From positions 154,158 through 197,366 of the forward strand of contig NZ_LMMP01000005.1 in NCBI RefSeq assembly GCF_001422815.1: a stretch of DNA of 43,209 bases, in the 5' to 3' direction. Positions 25,921-34,010 of the stretch are shown here, piece after piece. Within the stretch, counting starts at the first letter, position 1. The number at the start of each line of letters is the position of its first letter. The stretch is from Methylobacterium sp. Leaf91. Its GTDB lineage: Bacteria; Pseudomonadota; Alphaproteobacteria; Rhizobiales; Beijerinckiaceae. Under the pieces are notes generated by a model. The model had not been told where the DNA came from. It saw only the letters and a list, made by a program, of their open reading frames with translations, and searched no databases. Made by a program: the position numbers and the translations under genes.

Positions 25921-26188
25921 CCCGGAGCCTCGAATGCGGGGAGAGGGTGGAGCGGTCCGGCCTCGGTTGCCCGAAGTCTGCAAGACGATCTCGACCGCGG
26001 GAGCGACACGAACCGCCGTCGAGCGAGCGCCGCACGCCCATCTTGCCAAGCCGAGGATGGGAAACGCGACGCTATCGCCGCGGATCGGAGGATGTCGATG
26101 ACGTGAGGGAGCAAACCGCGGCCAAACGGCTTGTCCCCCCGGCGATGCGACAGGCATCGACCCTGTTCGAGGTTCAATCGGGAATTGC
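25921..26188. other. Intergenic region, 268 bp
   Basis: No gene, strong hairpin or repeat is supported. It must carry the promoter of the HWE kinase, but no convincing hexamers are seen. Confidence 0.4.
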
Positions 26189-27166
26189 ATGGCCGAGGAT
26201 GTGACGTCGTCAGGCTACGAGTGGACGCTGGCCAGCTTCACCGACACCATCCATCGCGGCGGCGTCGCCCTGTGGGCCTGGTCGCCGACACGCAGGTTGG
26301 CCCAACTCGACGGGCTCTGCCGCGAGTTCTGGGGGACGTCCGAATCCGTCGTCCCCATCGACGATCTCTTCGCGCGCGTGAACGCGGAGGACCGCCGCGC
26401 CATGATGCTCGACTGGGCGGCGAGCGAGGCCGATTCCCATCCCTACAGTTTCGACTTTCGCATCGGCGACGGCCCTGACGCACGCTGGGTCTCCGCCCGC
26501 GGGGTGGGGGGAGAGTCCGGCAAGGTCGGCGAGTGGGTCCAGGCCATCTTTCTCGACGTGACCCGGCAGAAGCGCGCCGAAGAGGCCGAGCACCTCCTCA
26601 CGGCGGAACTCGCGCACCGTGTCTCGAACATGTTCTCCGTCGCCCGTGCGCTGACCGCCATCGTCGCCCGGGGGGCCACCTCGACTCCTCACTTCGCCGA
26701 GGACCTGTCGCAACGCTTCGGCGTGCTGCACGAGGCGACGGCCCTGGCGACGCGGGCACAGGCCGGGGACCACGGCAATGTCAGGCTCCGGACGCTGGCC
26801 GAGCGGATTCTGTCCCCCTACCTCGACGGCGGCAACATCGAGATCGACGTCGAGGACGCCGCCGTGGCGCCTCCCGGCAAGGTCAACGATTACGCCATGA
26901 TCCTGCACGAGCTCGCCACCAACTCGGCCAAGTATGGCGCCCTCTCGGGAGGCGGCACGCTGACAGTGACGGGTCGCGTGTCGGAGGGAACGCTCACGCT
27001 CAATTGGGAGGAGACGTCGGCCTCCTCGGGGACGGTCACGTCCGATGGGGGCGGGTTCGGTTCCCGACTGCTGAGACAGACCATTGAGCGCAGCCTCGGC
27101 GGCCGCTTCACGCGCCGGATCGACGAGACCGGGCTCGGCTTCGAGATGAATGTCCCGGCCGCCTGA
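26189..27166 (+). CDS. HWE-family histidine kinase with one PAS domain
   Basis: A 325-residue soluble sensor kinase. A PAS-like domain (about 12-126, ending IFLDVTRQKRAEE) is followed by an HWE kinase core: phospho-acceptor His143 in ELAHRVSNMFSV, N-box Asn245 in LHELATNSAKYGALS, the defining Trp-x-Glu in LNWEET (Trp273) and a GFGSRLL G-box (289-295). HWE kinases are typical of Rhizobiales and often feed the general stress response or light responses. This PAS has no LOV cysteine motif. No response regulator is adjacent, so it is an orphan. GGGAA lies eight bases before the ATG. Confidence 0.92.
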   Translation: MAEDVTSSGYEWTLASFTDTIHRGGVALWAWSPTRRLAQLDGLCREFWGTSESVVPIDDLFARVNAEDRRAMMLDWAASEADSHPYSFDFRIGDGPDARWVSARGVGGESGKVGEWVQAIFLDVTRQKRAEEAEHLLTAELAHRVSNMFSVARALTAIVARGATSTPHFAEDLSQRFGVLHEATALATRAQAGDHGNVRLRTLAERILSPYLDGGNIEIDVEDAAVAPPGKVNDYAMILHELATNSAKYGALSGGGTLTVTGRVSEGTLTLNWEETSASSGTVTSDGGGFGSRLLRQTIERSLGGRFTRRIDETGLGFEMNVPAA

Positions 27167-27226
27167 ACGACCGTCCCTCCCTCTTCACACCGCTCGCCAG
27201 TCACAACACTCGTCAGGAAACCCGAC

Positions 27227-27862
27227 ATGGCCCACGTCCTCGTCATCGGCGCCAGCCAGGGCATCGGCCTGGAAACCGTGAAGGCGGCCCTGGCGGCCGG
27301 CCATCGCGTGCGCGCCTTCGCCCGATCCGCCGCGACCATGTCGCTGTCGGACCAGGGGCTGGAACGCTTCCCCGGCGACGCCTTGAACGCCGCCGACGTC
27401 ACATCCGCCCTGGAGGGCATCGACGTCGTGGTGCAGACCCTGGGCGTGCCGGCGAAGAACCTGCTCGGGCCGGTGACCCTGTTCTCGGCCGCCACCAACG
27501 TGCTGGTGCCTGCCATGGAGAAAGCCGGCGTGCGGCGCATCCTCGCTGTGACGGGCTTCGGCACCGGCGACAGCCGTGACGCCATCGGCCTGCTGCAACG
27601 CATCCCCTTCCGCCTCGTCTTCGGGCGGGCCTATGACGACAAGGACGCCCAGGAGATGCGGATCCGCCGCTCTGGCCTGGACTGGACCTTCGTCCGGCCG
27701 GGCGTCCTGACGCCCGGCTCGGCCACGGGACGCTACAAGATCCTGACGGAGCCCGCATCCTGGCGGAACGGCCTGATTTCCCGCGCCGACGTGGGCCACT
27801 TCATCGCCGGCGAAATCGACGGGCGCTCCTACGCGCGCAAGGCCGTCGTCCTCGTGGGCTAG
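27227..27862 (+). CDS. Atypical SDR / NAD(P)-binding protein
   Basis: A 211-residue single-domain Rossmann protein. It starts MAHVLVIGASQGIGLETV, a GxxxGxG-like NAD(P) turn, and continues with VRAFARS, GDALNAADV and ALEGIDVVVQTLG. It then has ILAVTGFGTGDS and WTFVRPGVL near the substrate side. There is no YxxxK catalytic pair, which places it among the atypical SDRs (NmrA/biliverdin-reductase-B/YwnB type). These may be oxidoreductases or redox-sensing binding proteins. AGGAAA precedes the ATG. It follows the HWE kinase by 60 bp on the same strand. Its TAG stop is the first three bases of the dispersed element copy 3. Confidence 0.88.
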   Translation: MAHVLVIGASQGIGLETVKAALAAGHRVRAFARSAATMSLSDQGLERFPGDALNAADVTSALEGIDVVVQTLGVPAKNLLGPVTLFSAATNVLVPAMEKAGVRRILAVTGFGTGDSRDAIGLLQRIPFRLVFGRAYDDKDAQEMRIRRSGLDWTFVRPGVLTPGSATGRYKILTEPASWRNGLISRADVGHFIAGEIDGRSYARKAVVLVG

Positions 27863-27905
27863 AGCGCCCTTCGCCGAAGGGGATGCCGGTTCGGCAAAGA
27901 GCGTG
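27860..27905 (+). repeat. Dispersed palindromic element, copy 3 (supplies an SDR stop codon)
   Basis: TAGAGCGCCCTTCGCCGAAG then GGGATGCCGGTTCGGCAAAGAGCG: the inverse of the orientation listed for copies 1 and 2. TAG (27860-27862) is the stop codon of the SDR-like gene, just as in copy 1 for the fecR-like gene. The ends AGAGCGC and (A)AGAGCG and the inner CGCCGAA/TTCGGC arms allow folding. Confidence 0.7.
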
Positions 27906-28134
27906 GCGCAACAAGGGTCGGGTGGTTGAAGAAATTCGACCGATCGTACCCGCCCCGAGCGTCCGAGATGGATGGGGGAGCAGCGTCTGCTTCTGGCGGG
28001 GATTTGGCAGAAACAGACACAGCCGTCGCGCCCGCTTTCGACTTGTTACAGAAGGTCGGAAGGTCTGCGGCTGGGTCGGGTGGAGACCCGACAATCGGCT
28101 CCGTGACTGACTGGGTCTTCTGCCCGTTCCCACA
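27906..28134. other. Intergenic region between convergent genes with one strong hairpin
   Basis: No gene is supported; short frames here have no ribosome sites. It contains GCGTCTGCTTCTGG near 27977, a motif style seen in degenerate intergenic elements of alphaproteobacteria, with a partial counterpart (ACGTCCGCTTCGGG) near 30162 on the other side of the HlyD module. A terminator-like hairpin is listed separately. Confidence 0.35.
28075..28092. terminator. Perfect 7-bp hairpin between convergent genes
   Basis: GTCGGGT (28075-28081), loop GGAG, ACCCGAC (28086-28092). It lies between the SDR gene (plus) and the HlyD gene (minus), 43 bp from the HlyD stop. No T-run follows on either strand. Confidence 0.45.
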
Positions 28135-29370
28135 TTAATGTCCGCTAAAAACGAGAGTTTGGATCGGCAGCATCAATGCCTGAATACGTAGGATCATGGC
28201 GTGGACCACGGCGGTGGCATCGACCGCATGGAGGATCAAGCTTCTGGTGGTGCTGAGCTTGCCCGAGTTAATCAGGTCGTGGTTGCTGGTATATGCATTG
28301 GCGATACAGCTACTGCCCGGTTTCACGCCTTCGAGCCCACCCGCGTAGAGCGGCTCGAGAAACACCGTGATCGTTCCGGGGCGAACGACCTGCTGCGCAT
28401 CGATGAGCTGCTCGCCGCCACGAAATTGTCCGGCGGCAATGAAGTCCTGCACGCTCGTCACCACCATGGGGATCACGGTCCAGGGTTTGGAGACGCAGGT
28501 GATCTCGGCCAGCATCCCCACCTTCATGACCTGAGCTTCGATCTGCCCGAACCCCGCCGTAATGGCTTTCCGTCCGGCACCTTCGGGGATCAGCACGCCT
28601 GCCGGTCGCATGATCGGATTGACGATGTCGCCGACCCGCAGGGTGAACTGCTCCACTCGTCCATCAACGCCGGCCCGGATGGTGGTCTTCGCGATCTCTA
28701 CAGTGGCTTGGGCAAGAGCAGCTTCTGCACTGGCTTTCTGGGCGGGGAGAAGACTGCTGACCTGCGCTTCGGCCGTCTGCTTGGCCGCCGTCGCAGCCGC
28801 GACCGCGCCGCGCCGGCCGTTCACGACATTCTGAAGCCGCTCGATCTCGCGAAACGCGACGATCCCAGCGCCCCGCCGGTTCAGCTCCTGCTTCGTCTCC
28901 AGTTCGTCGATGGCCTGCTGTAGGCCGCTCCTCGCCTCCTGAGCCTTGCCTTCGGACGCCGCAATCTCGGATCGCGCCGCCACCATCGCCGCCTCGACCT
29001 CGGCGATCTTACGCCGAGCCGCCTCGGCCGCCGCCTCCTGGGTCGCGCTGTCCAGGCGGAAGATGGGTTCGCCCTTCTTGACCTCGCCGCTGATGCTGTT
29101 GACGTAGATCTCGGCGACACGTCCGCTGGCCTCCGAGACGATGGGAACGGTCCGGTAGTACAGGGTCGCGGTCTTCGTGGATGGGTGATAATAGAAGATC
29201 ACCGTGATGAGACCCACGGAAAGCATCAGGCACGAGACGATGCCCCACCTCAGCTCGAACCACACCGAGTAGAGCGTGATCTCCTTGCCGAACCGCTTGC
29301 CCTGGCCGAAGCGTCGGAAAAGATAGTCCGGCAGGATTGTCAGCACCGAGCACAGTAAGATCTCAAGCAT
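28135..29370 (-). CDS. HlyD-family membrane fusion protein (YiaV/YibH-like)
   Basis: A 411-residue periplasmic adaptor anchored in the inner membrane. The unusual N-terminus MLEILLCSVLTILPDYLFRR precedes the anchoring helix (about 43-62, WGIVSCLMLSVGLITVIFYY). A first lipoyl half follows (VPIVSEASGRVAEIYVNSISGEVKKGEPIFRLD), then a long Ala/Glu-rich coiled coil (about 110-225), the second lipoyl half (TTIRAGVDGRVEQFTLRVGD) and a beta-barrel. The C-terminus ends LPIQTLVFSGH. The family normally bridges an exporter to an outer-membrane channel. No exporter or TolC is adjacent, as in the E. coli yiaVW and yibH loci. GAGGA precedes the ATG. The upstream small membrane gene ends three bases before it, so they form an operon. 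Confidence 0.9.
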   Translation of the reverse strand: MLEILLCSVLTILPDYLFRRFGQGKRFGKEITLYSVWFELRWGIVSCLMLSVGLITVIFYYHPSTKTATLYYRTVPIVSEASGRVAEIYVNSISGEVKKGEPIFRLDSATQEAAAEAARRKIAEVEAAMVAARSEIAASEGKAQEARSGLQQAIDELETKQELNRRGAGIVAFREIERLQNVVNGRRGAVAAATAAKQTAEAQVSSLLPAQKASAEAALAQATVEIAKTTIRAGVDGRVEQFTLRVGDIVNPIMRPAGVLIPEGAGRKAITAGFGQIEAQVMKVGMLAEITCVSKPWTVIPMVVTSVQDFIAAGQFRGGEQLIDAQQVVRPGTITVFLEPLYAGGLEGVKPGSSCIANAYTSNHDLINSGKLSTTRSLILHAVDATAVVHAMILRIQALMLPIQTLVFSGH

Positions 29371-29373
29371 GGA

Positions 29374-29841
29374 TCAGGTCCTCGTCGTGCTGACCGGGAC
29401 GATCCTCGGGATGGGCCGTAAGACGGGCGAGACATCTTCCCGGGGGACGCTGGCCGGCCCGCTGTCCTCCGGCACCTCGGCAGCTCCCGTTCCTGGAGGG
29501 AGACCCGCGATCCGTTCGAGCGCCCCCGCCATGCGACCGAGCGTCCCTCCGAAGTTTGGGATGTCGATCAAGGCAAGCAGGAGGCCCATCACCCAAAACA
29601 GATGGATATGCGTGAAGAGGGCGAGCAGCCCCAGCACGGCGACGATCTCGAACTGCAGCTTGTGGCTCTTGTGGGCCATCCGTTCGGGCAAGGTATGCAG
29701 GCGCAGGAACAGAAGCCCCGCTGCCATCACCACGAGGACGAGGACCACGGCCATGACCGACATGAACACGTCAGTCCCGTCTGCCGCTGGCATGAATATT
29801 GGCAAATGATGCGGTGCAGCCGGGTGGATCGCGTCGGACAT
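29374..29841 (-). CDS. Small membrane protein paired with the HlyD protein (YiaW/DUF3302-like by context)
   Basis: 155 residues from the ATG at 29841 (an upstream ATG at 29889 has no ribosome site). Two membrane helices, DVFMSVMAVVLVLVVMAAGLL and the FEIVAVLGLLALFTHIHLFW...LLLALIDIPNF region, flank a conserved-looking loop LHTLPERMAHKSHKLQ. A proline-rich soluble tail follows. The arrangement (short membrane protein directly before an HlyD gene, helix with LFTHIHLFW) recalls YiaW/DUF3302, which partners YiaV. The sequence likeness is distant and the naming is inference. The function of the pair is unknown; envelope maintenance or small-molecule export is possible. Confidence 0.75.
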   Translation of the reverse strand: MSDAIHPAAPHHLPIFMPAADGTDVFMSVMAVVLVLVVMAAGLLFLRLHTLPERMAHKSHKLQFEIVAVLGLLALFTHIHLFWVMGLLLALIDIPNFGGTLGRMAGALERIAGLPPGTGAAEVPEDSGPASVPREDVSPVLRPIPRIVPVSTTRT

Positions 29842-30251
29842 GTTGGCCCCCAATAGAAATGGTGACGCAATCGAATCACGGCCTCGCATAGTTCAACGGC
29901 GCATCAAACGCCTGAACCGCTCTCTGGAGGGGTCAGGATACACAAACATATTGCGTTTGTATCGTCTATAATTGATTTTTGCTGATGGATACTGGTGTTC
30001 TGCGGGCCGCGGATTTACGTCCGTCAGCTGCCGATAAGCATCCACCTGCTGCGCGGCTGCACTCGAGACGCCATGCAGCCGGGACAAGGAGCGATGACCG
30101 TTCGCTCATGAGGACAGCTGAAGACCACCCTCCACGGCAAGGTTGGATCGACAGCGGAACGTCCGCTTCGGGACGAGGGACCAAAGTCTGGTTGCCGCCG
30201 CGAGCTGACATTGCCGGCCCGCCAACAGATGACTGCTCGTAAGGAGTACCC
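29842..30251. other. Intergenic region, about 410 bp, upstream of the HlyD operon
   Basis: An AT-rich patch at 29941-29990 includes the inverted repeat ACAAAC (29942-29947) / GTTTGT (29955-29960), a possible operator for the minus-strand HlyD operon. A TATAAT string (29967-29972) is present on the plus strand but has no -35 box at proper spacing. The rest shows no supported gene. Confidence 0.4.
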
Positions 30252-30365
30252 ATGGCGAACCAAGCGGCCGGGTTGGGTCGGAAACTCCCCCGACGGCGGG
30301 TAGCGAACGTCGGATTTTCATCACCTCAGCTGAGCCGGACCCATTGTGGTCGGGCGCAGCTCTAG
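30252..30365 (+). CDS. Possible 37-residue small protein with a strong ribosome site
   Basis: ATG at 30252 is preceded by AAGGAG (30241-30246) with five bases between, one of the best ribosome sites in the window. The product is basic ([20 protein letters not shown]...) and ends at TAG 30363-30365, overlapping the convergent stop of the metallophosphoesterase. No family is recognised. It may be a leader peptide, a small protein, or the 5' stub of a gene lost by rearrangement. Confidence 0.3.
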   Translation: MANQAAGLGRKLPRRRVANVGFSSPQLSRTHCGRAQL

Positions 30366-31486
30366 GATCGGGGCTTGCCCCGGAGCGTGATGCGCGTCAG
30401 CTCGGAGGATGTCCCGAGCCTCAAGGCGAAGCCGGGCCACAGCCCCGTGCCGTTGTTGACGTAGAGCGTCATGGCGCCGACCGCGTATGCGCCGGAGACG
30501 AAGCCGGCATTGGCGCGAGCGACCAGCCGGTCGAGTCCCCAGATCATCCCGCCATGCGTGTGCCCGGAGAGTTGCAGGGCCACACCTTTCGCGGCCGACC
30601 GCGCCGCCCCCCTCGGCTGATGGTCGAGCAGGACGATGGGGGCATTGGGCGGCGCACCGGCCAAAGCGGCGTCGAGGTCGTGCACCGGCCGTCCCGAATG
30701 CGAGGCCGACAGATCGGTCACGCCCGCGAGAACCAAGGCATCGCCACCGCGCTTCAAGACCGTATGCCGGTTCTCGAGCACGCCCATGCCGAGTTCGGCA
30801 TAGCGGCGCATCCACCCCGCATAGTCGAAGAAGTATTCATGGTTGCCGGGGATCACCCAGACCCCGTCCGGGGCCTGGAGACCACGCAGCGGCTCGACGT
30901 CGGCGCGGCGCGATGCGAGGGCCCCGTCGATCAGGTCGCCGGTCACCACCACGAGATCGACGCCGAGCCCGTTGGATCGCGTCACCACCTCTCGCGCCCA
31001 TGCCGCCGGGAACAGGCGGCTGAGATGCAGGTCCGTCAGCTGGAGCAGAGTGAAGCCGTCGAAGCCGGCCGGAAGGTTCTCGACCTCGACGGTGACGTCC
31101 TTGAGCGGCGGCACCCGCACCGCCTGCTGCACCGCCACCGCCGACAGGAGCATGGCCAGCGCCGCCTCGGCGTAGCGCCAGCCGGCCGGGATCGCCCAGC
31201 CGCCACCGGGCACGAGCCTGGAGGCCAACGCCACGACGTCGAGCGCCAACTGCATCGCCGCCAGGAGGAAGATCGCCCCGAAGGCCCAGTTGAACAGCAG
31301 GATCAGCACCCGCGGAAACTCGGGCGCGAAGACCGAGCCGGACGAGAGGCGGCTCCACAGATGGTATTGCGACGCGACGAGCAGGAGGACGGCAATGCCG
31401 GCCTTCACGGCGAACGGCCATGGAAGCGGCCACAGGACCCTGGTGACGACGTACAGGCAGGGCAGACCGAAGATCAGGTGAAACAT
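30362..31486 (-). CDS. Membrane-anchored metallophosphoesterase (YkuE/YaeI-like)
   Basis: 374 residues from the ATG at 31486; a GTG at 31519 in the same frame has no ribosome site. The N-terminal part (about 1-120) contains four hydrophobic helices. The C-terminal calcineurin-like domain has every metal-binding motif: [28 protein letters not shown] and LSGHTHGGM. YkuE and YaeI act on phospholipid-type or UDP-linked pyrophosphate substrates at the membrane face, and this layout is theirs. The product is probably a dinuclear-metal phosphodiesterase; the substrate is unknown. It lies on the same strand as the PLD and VTT genes, 175 bp from the former. Confidence 0.9.
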   Translation of the reverse strand: MFHLIFGLPCLYVVTRVLWPLPWPFAVKAGIAVLLLVASQYHLWSRLSSGSVFAPEFPRVLILLFNWAFGAIFLLAAMQLALDVVALASRLVPGGGWAIPAGWRYAEAALAMLLSAVAVQQAVRVPPLKDVTVEVENLPAGFDGFTLLQLTDLHLSRLFPAAWAREVVTRSNGLGVDLVVVTGDLIDGALASRRADVEPLRGLQAPDGVWVIPGNHEYFFDYAGWMRRYAELGMGVLENRHTVLKRGGDALVLAGVTDLSASHSGRPVHDLDAALAGAPPNAPIVLLDHQPRGAARSAAKGVALQLSGHTHGGMIWGLDRLVARANAGFVSGAYAVGAMTLYVNNGTGLWPGFALRLGTSSELTRITLRGKPRS

Positions 31487-31661
31487 GCTCTCGTATCGGC
31501 GACGGTGGACGATCGGCACGGAGCCGATGCTGCGCCCGAACGGAACGACGCCATATCACCGACCGCGCGACGAGGGACGCATCGATCCGCCTCGCAGGCT
31601 TCATCAGGTGCCGCCGAGCACACCGGCTGTGCGGGAAGCGTTCCGTCCGTCGGATCGCCCC

Positions 31662-33263
31662 CTATGACGCCTCGGCGGGCTGCGCCGCCCCGGCGCGTAC
31701 CGGCTGCTGACCCGCGACCGCGTTTGCCCCCTCGCGGCGCCGGGCGAGGGCGCGGTGACGGAGCCAGGGCCGCCAGGCATCGGCGAGACCGACGGGATCT
31801 CCGAGATGGAAGGCCTCGACGAGGCGCACGACGGGCCCGCGCCGGGAGGCCACGAGGGAGCACAGCCGGCGGGCCGGGACGAGGGCGGGATCGTCGATCG
31901 CCGCGAGCAGTCCCTTCTCCCGCACCGCCTCCTCGAAAGCGTCGCGCGGGCAGCCGGCATGATGGGCGATTAGGCCGTTCCTCACCCGCGCGATGGCGAT
32001 GCGCCGCGCATCGCCCGCGTCGCCATCGAGCGCTTCGAGGGCGAGATCGCATTCGGTGTCGTAGCCCATGGACCTGTTGTTCAGGTTGGTCGACCCGACC
32101 CGGAGCATCCGGTCGTCGAAGATCGCGACCTTGGAATGGACGAGGATCGGACGGCCCTGGAGCGTATGCGGCGCCAAAATGCGCAGGCGGCCATACCGGT
32201 CCGCCGCGCGAAGCCGGGCGATGAGGCCGCGCCGCGCCCCGTCCATGGTGATCCGGTCGAAGCCGTTCGGGCTGCGTTCGGCGAGCACCACGACGATGTC
32301 GGGACCTTCCGGCTCGGCGAGGCGCGCGGCCAGGGCCTCGGCGATGAGCGGAGAGGTGAAATACTGGTTCTCGAGATAGATGTGACGGGACGCGCGGCGG
32401 ATCGCCAGCAGATAGAGCGCCTCGTTCTCGCGGATAGCATCCCCCGATTCCCGTGCCGGTATCGTGCGGGCGAGCCCTATCGTCACGTCCTCGAAGAGCG
32501 GCGTCACCGAATCGGGCCAAGGATCGGACAGGGAAGGATCCGAGAGGGACGGATCGCTCGCTTCGGGTACGGCTGAACCGCTGCGCCCGCTCGTCGCCTC
32601 CTGCCAGCGTTGACGCGCCAGATCGGACAACGCCGACGCGGCCGCACCGTCGACGAGCATCATGACGTCGTGGCGCGGCGGGTAATCCTCGCCGGTCGGC
32701 AGACGCCGGAGCGGGTCACGGTCCCGATGGGCGGGCGTGTCCCAGCGGTTCACCTCGAAATCGCTGCCGCCGCTGAAGGCGATGCGGTCGTCCACCACCA
32801 GCACCTTCTGGTGCTGGCAGGCCCCGAAGGGGAGGCGGGAATCGACGACGTACTCGATCCCCGGCCCGAGCAGGGCGCGGATGTCGTCGGGCTTGAGATC
32901 GGTGCCGGCGGAGATCGGCCATGGCATGTCCCAGATCAGGAGACGGATCTCGACCTCGGGCCGCGTCGCCTTCAGGCGCCGCAGCAGGTCGGCCATGGTC
33001 TCGCGGTCCGCCTCTCCCTGGGGCGTCAGCCGCACGCGCGGATCGAAGCTCCAGCCGATCAGCATCACGGAGGATCGGGCCTTGAGGATCGCCTCGCGCG
33101 ACGCGGCGAAATAGGCGGCGCCGTCGTGCAGGATCGCCACGCGGGCCGCCCGCTCCTGGCGCCAGCAGGTCGCGCCGGGAACCAGCCAGGATGTCAGGGG
33201 GGCCGGCATGGCGGGCACGGCATGGCCGTGATCCAATGCTGCCGGCTGGGACGGGCCGCTCAT
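31662..33263 (-). CDS. Phospholipase D-family protein with two HKD motifs
   Basis: 533 residues. Two complete HxKxxxxD motifs are visible: HQKVLVVDD (His151, Lys153, Asp158) with GGSDFEVNRWDTP after it, and HSKVAIFDD (His376, Lys378, Asp383) with VGSTNLNNRSMGYDTE after it. The family hydrolyses or transfers phosphatidyl groups through a phosphohistidine; this layout suits phospholipase D or cardiolipin-synthase-like proteins. There is no clear signal peptide or N-terminal membrane helices (unlike classical cardiolipin synthase). A short tandem SDPSL repeat sits between the motifs (about residues 236-249). The VTT membrane protein lies 66 bp upstream in the same direction; PLD-VTT pairing is common and sometimes a fusion. 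Confidence 0.93.
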   Translation of the reverse strand: MSGPSQPAALDHGHAVPAMPAPLTSWLVPGATCWRQERAARVAILHDGAAYFAASREAILKARSSVMLIGWSFDPRVRLTPQGEADRETMADLLRRLKATRPEVEIRLLIWDMPWPISAGTDLKPDDIRALLGPGIEYVVDSRLPFGACQHQKVLVVDDRIAFSGGSDFEVNRWDTPAHRDRDPLRRLPTGEDYPPRHDVMMLVDGAAASALSDLARQRWQEATSGRSGSAVPEASDPSLSDPSLSDPWPDSVTPLFEDVTIGLARTIPARESGDAIRENEALYLLAIRRASRHIYLENQYFTSPLIAEALAARLAEPEGPDIVVVLAERSPNGFDRITMDGARRGLIARLRAADRYGRLRILAPHTLQGRPILVHSKVAIFDDRMLRVGSTNLNNRSMGYDTECDLALEALDGDAGDARRIAIARVRNGLIAHHAGCPRDAFEEAVREKGLLAAIDDPALVPARRLCSLVASRRGPVVRLVEAFHLGDPVGLADAWRPWLRHRALARRREGANAVAGQQPVRAGAAQPAEAS

Positions 33264-33300
33264 ATCAACTGTCTCGCTTCACTGGTTCGACGCCACTGCT

Positions 33301-33338
33301 CTCATGCCGTTGCCCTCATGCCGGTGCCCTCATGCAGC
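33301..33338. repeat. Tandem 14-bp repeat between the VTT and PLD genes
   Basis: CTCATGCCGTTGCC (33301-33314), CTCATGCCGGTGCC (33315-33328) and a partial third CTCATGC (33329-33335). The third copy contains the stop codon of the minus-strand VTT gene (33330-33332). Confidence 0.7.
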
Positions 33339-34010
33339 CGTCGCCGCCTGCCTGGCCTGCATCTTGTGCCGCACGCGGCGCCGGGTGAGGGCGACGGCGG
33401 CCACCGTGGCGGCGAAGCCGAGACCGAGAAAGAGCCAATGCTCGGTCGTATCGCTGCCGGCCGCGCGCCCGATGATTCCGAGATAAACGCAGACGACGGT
33501 GCCCGGCAGCATCCCGAGGATGGTCGAGACGAGATAGGCGCCCATGCCGACCTCGGTGAGACCGAGCGCGTAGTTCTGGGCATTGAAGGGGACGAAGGGG
33601 CTCAGCCGCATCAGGGTGAGAAGGCGCCACCCGCCATCCCCCACCGCCTCCATGGTGGCGACCATGGTCGGGCGGCGCGCGATGAGGCGGCGCAGCCGCT
33701 CGCGGAACAGGTAGCGGCTGGCGATGAAGGCGAGGACGGAGCCCGCCGTGGCCGAGACCAGGGCGATGGGCATGGCCCACCATCCGAAGGCGACGGCCCC
33801 GGCAATGGTCAACGGCGTACAGGGAATCACCAGCAGGGTCGCGAGAAAGAAGAGCCCACCGAAGGCGAGGGGGCCGAGCAGGCCGAGGCCCGCGGTCCAT
33901 TCGGCGAAGCCGCGCAGCCATTCGTCCATCGGCAGCAGCAGCCAGGCGCCCGCCAGTGCGAGGATCGCGAGGACAGTCACGCTCCAATATCGGATCTCCC
34001 CGCCCGTCAC
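33330..34010 (-). CDS. VTT-domain membrane protein (TVP38/TMEM64, DedA-like)
   Basis: A 226-residue inner-membrane protein with about five or six hydrophobic segments. The VTT domain is recognised by GLGLLGPLAFGGLFFLATLL, IPCTPLTIAGAVAFGWW and the characteristic RLSPFVPFNAQNYALGLTEV followed by GMLPGTVVCVYLG. DedA/VTT proteins are linked to lipid scrambling or flipping and to proton-driven envelope homeostasis. The start is GTG 34010 with AGGGGAAGG closely upstream. It precedes the PLD gene by 66 bp on the same strand, suggesting that lipid movement and head-group chemistry are linked. Confidence 0.92.
   Translation of the reverse strand: MTGGEIRYWSVTVLAILALAGAWLLLPMDEWLRGFAEWTAGLGLLGPLAFGGLFFLATLLVIPCTPLTIAGAVAFGWWAMPIALVSATAGSVLAFIASRYLFRERLRRLIARRPTMVATMEAVGDGGWRLLTLMRLSPFVPFNAQNYALGLTEVGMGAYLVSTILGMLPGTVVCVYLGIIGRAAGSDTTEHWLFLGLGFAATVAAVALTRRRVRHKMQARQAATAA

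Noticed and set aside
27883..28138. Two overlapping 70-75 codon plus-strand frames
   Set aside because: No ribosome sites, no domain, and they run across the dispersed element and the hairpin between convergent genes.
29951..29972. TTGCGT...TATAAT as a promoter
   Set aside because: Only 10 bases separate the two hexamers and no plus-strand gene follows closely.
30344..32224. A long plus-strand frame across the phosphoesterase and PLD genes
   Set aside because: Antisense to two genes with complete catalytic motifs; its own product is low-complexity Arg/Glu/His.
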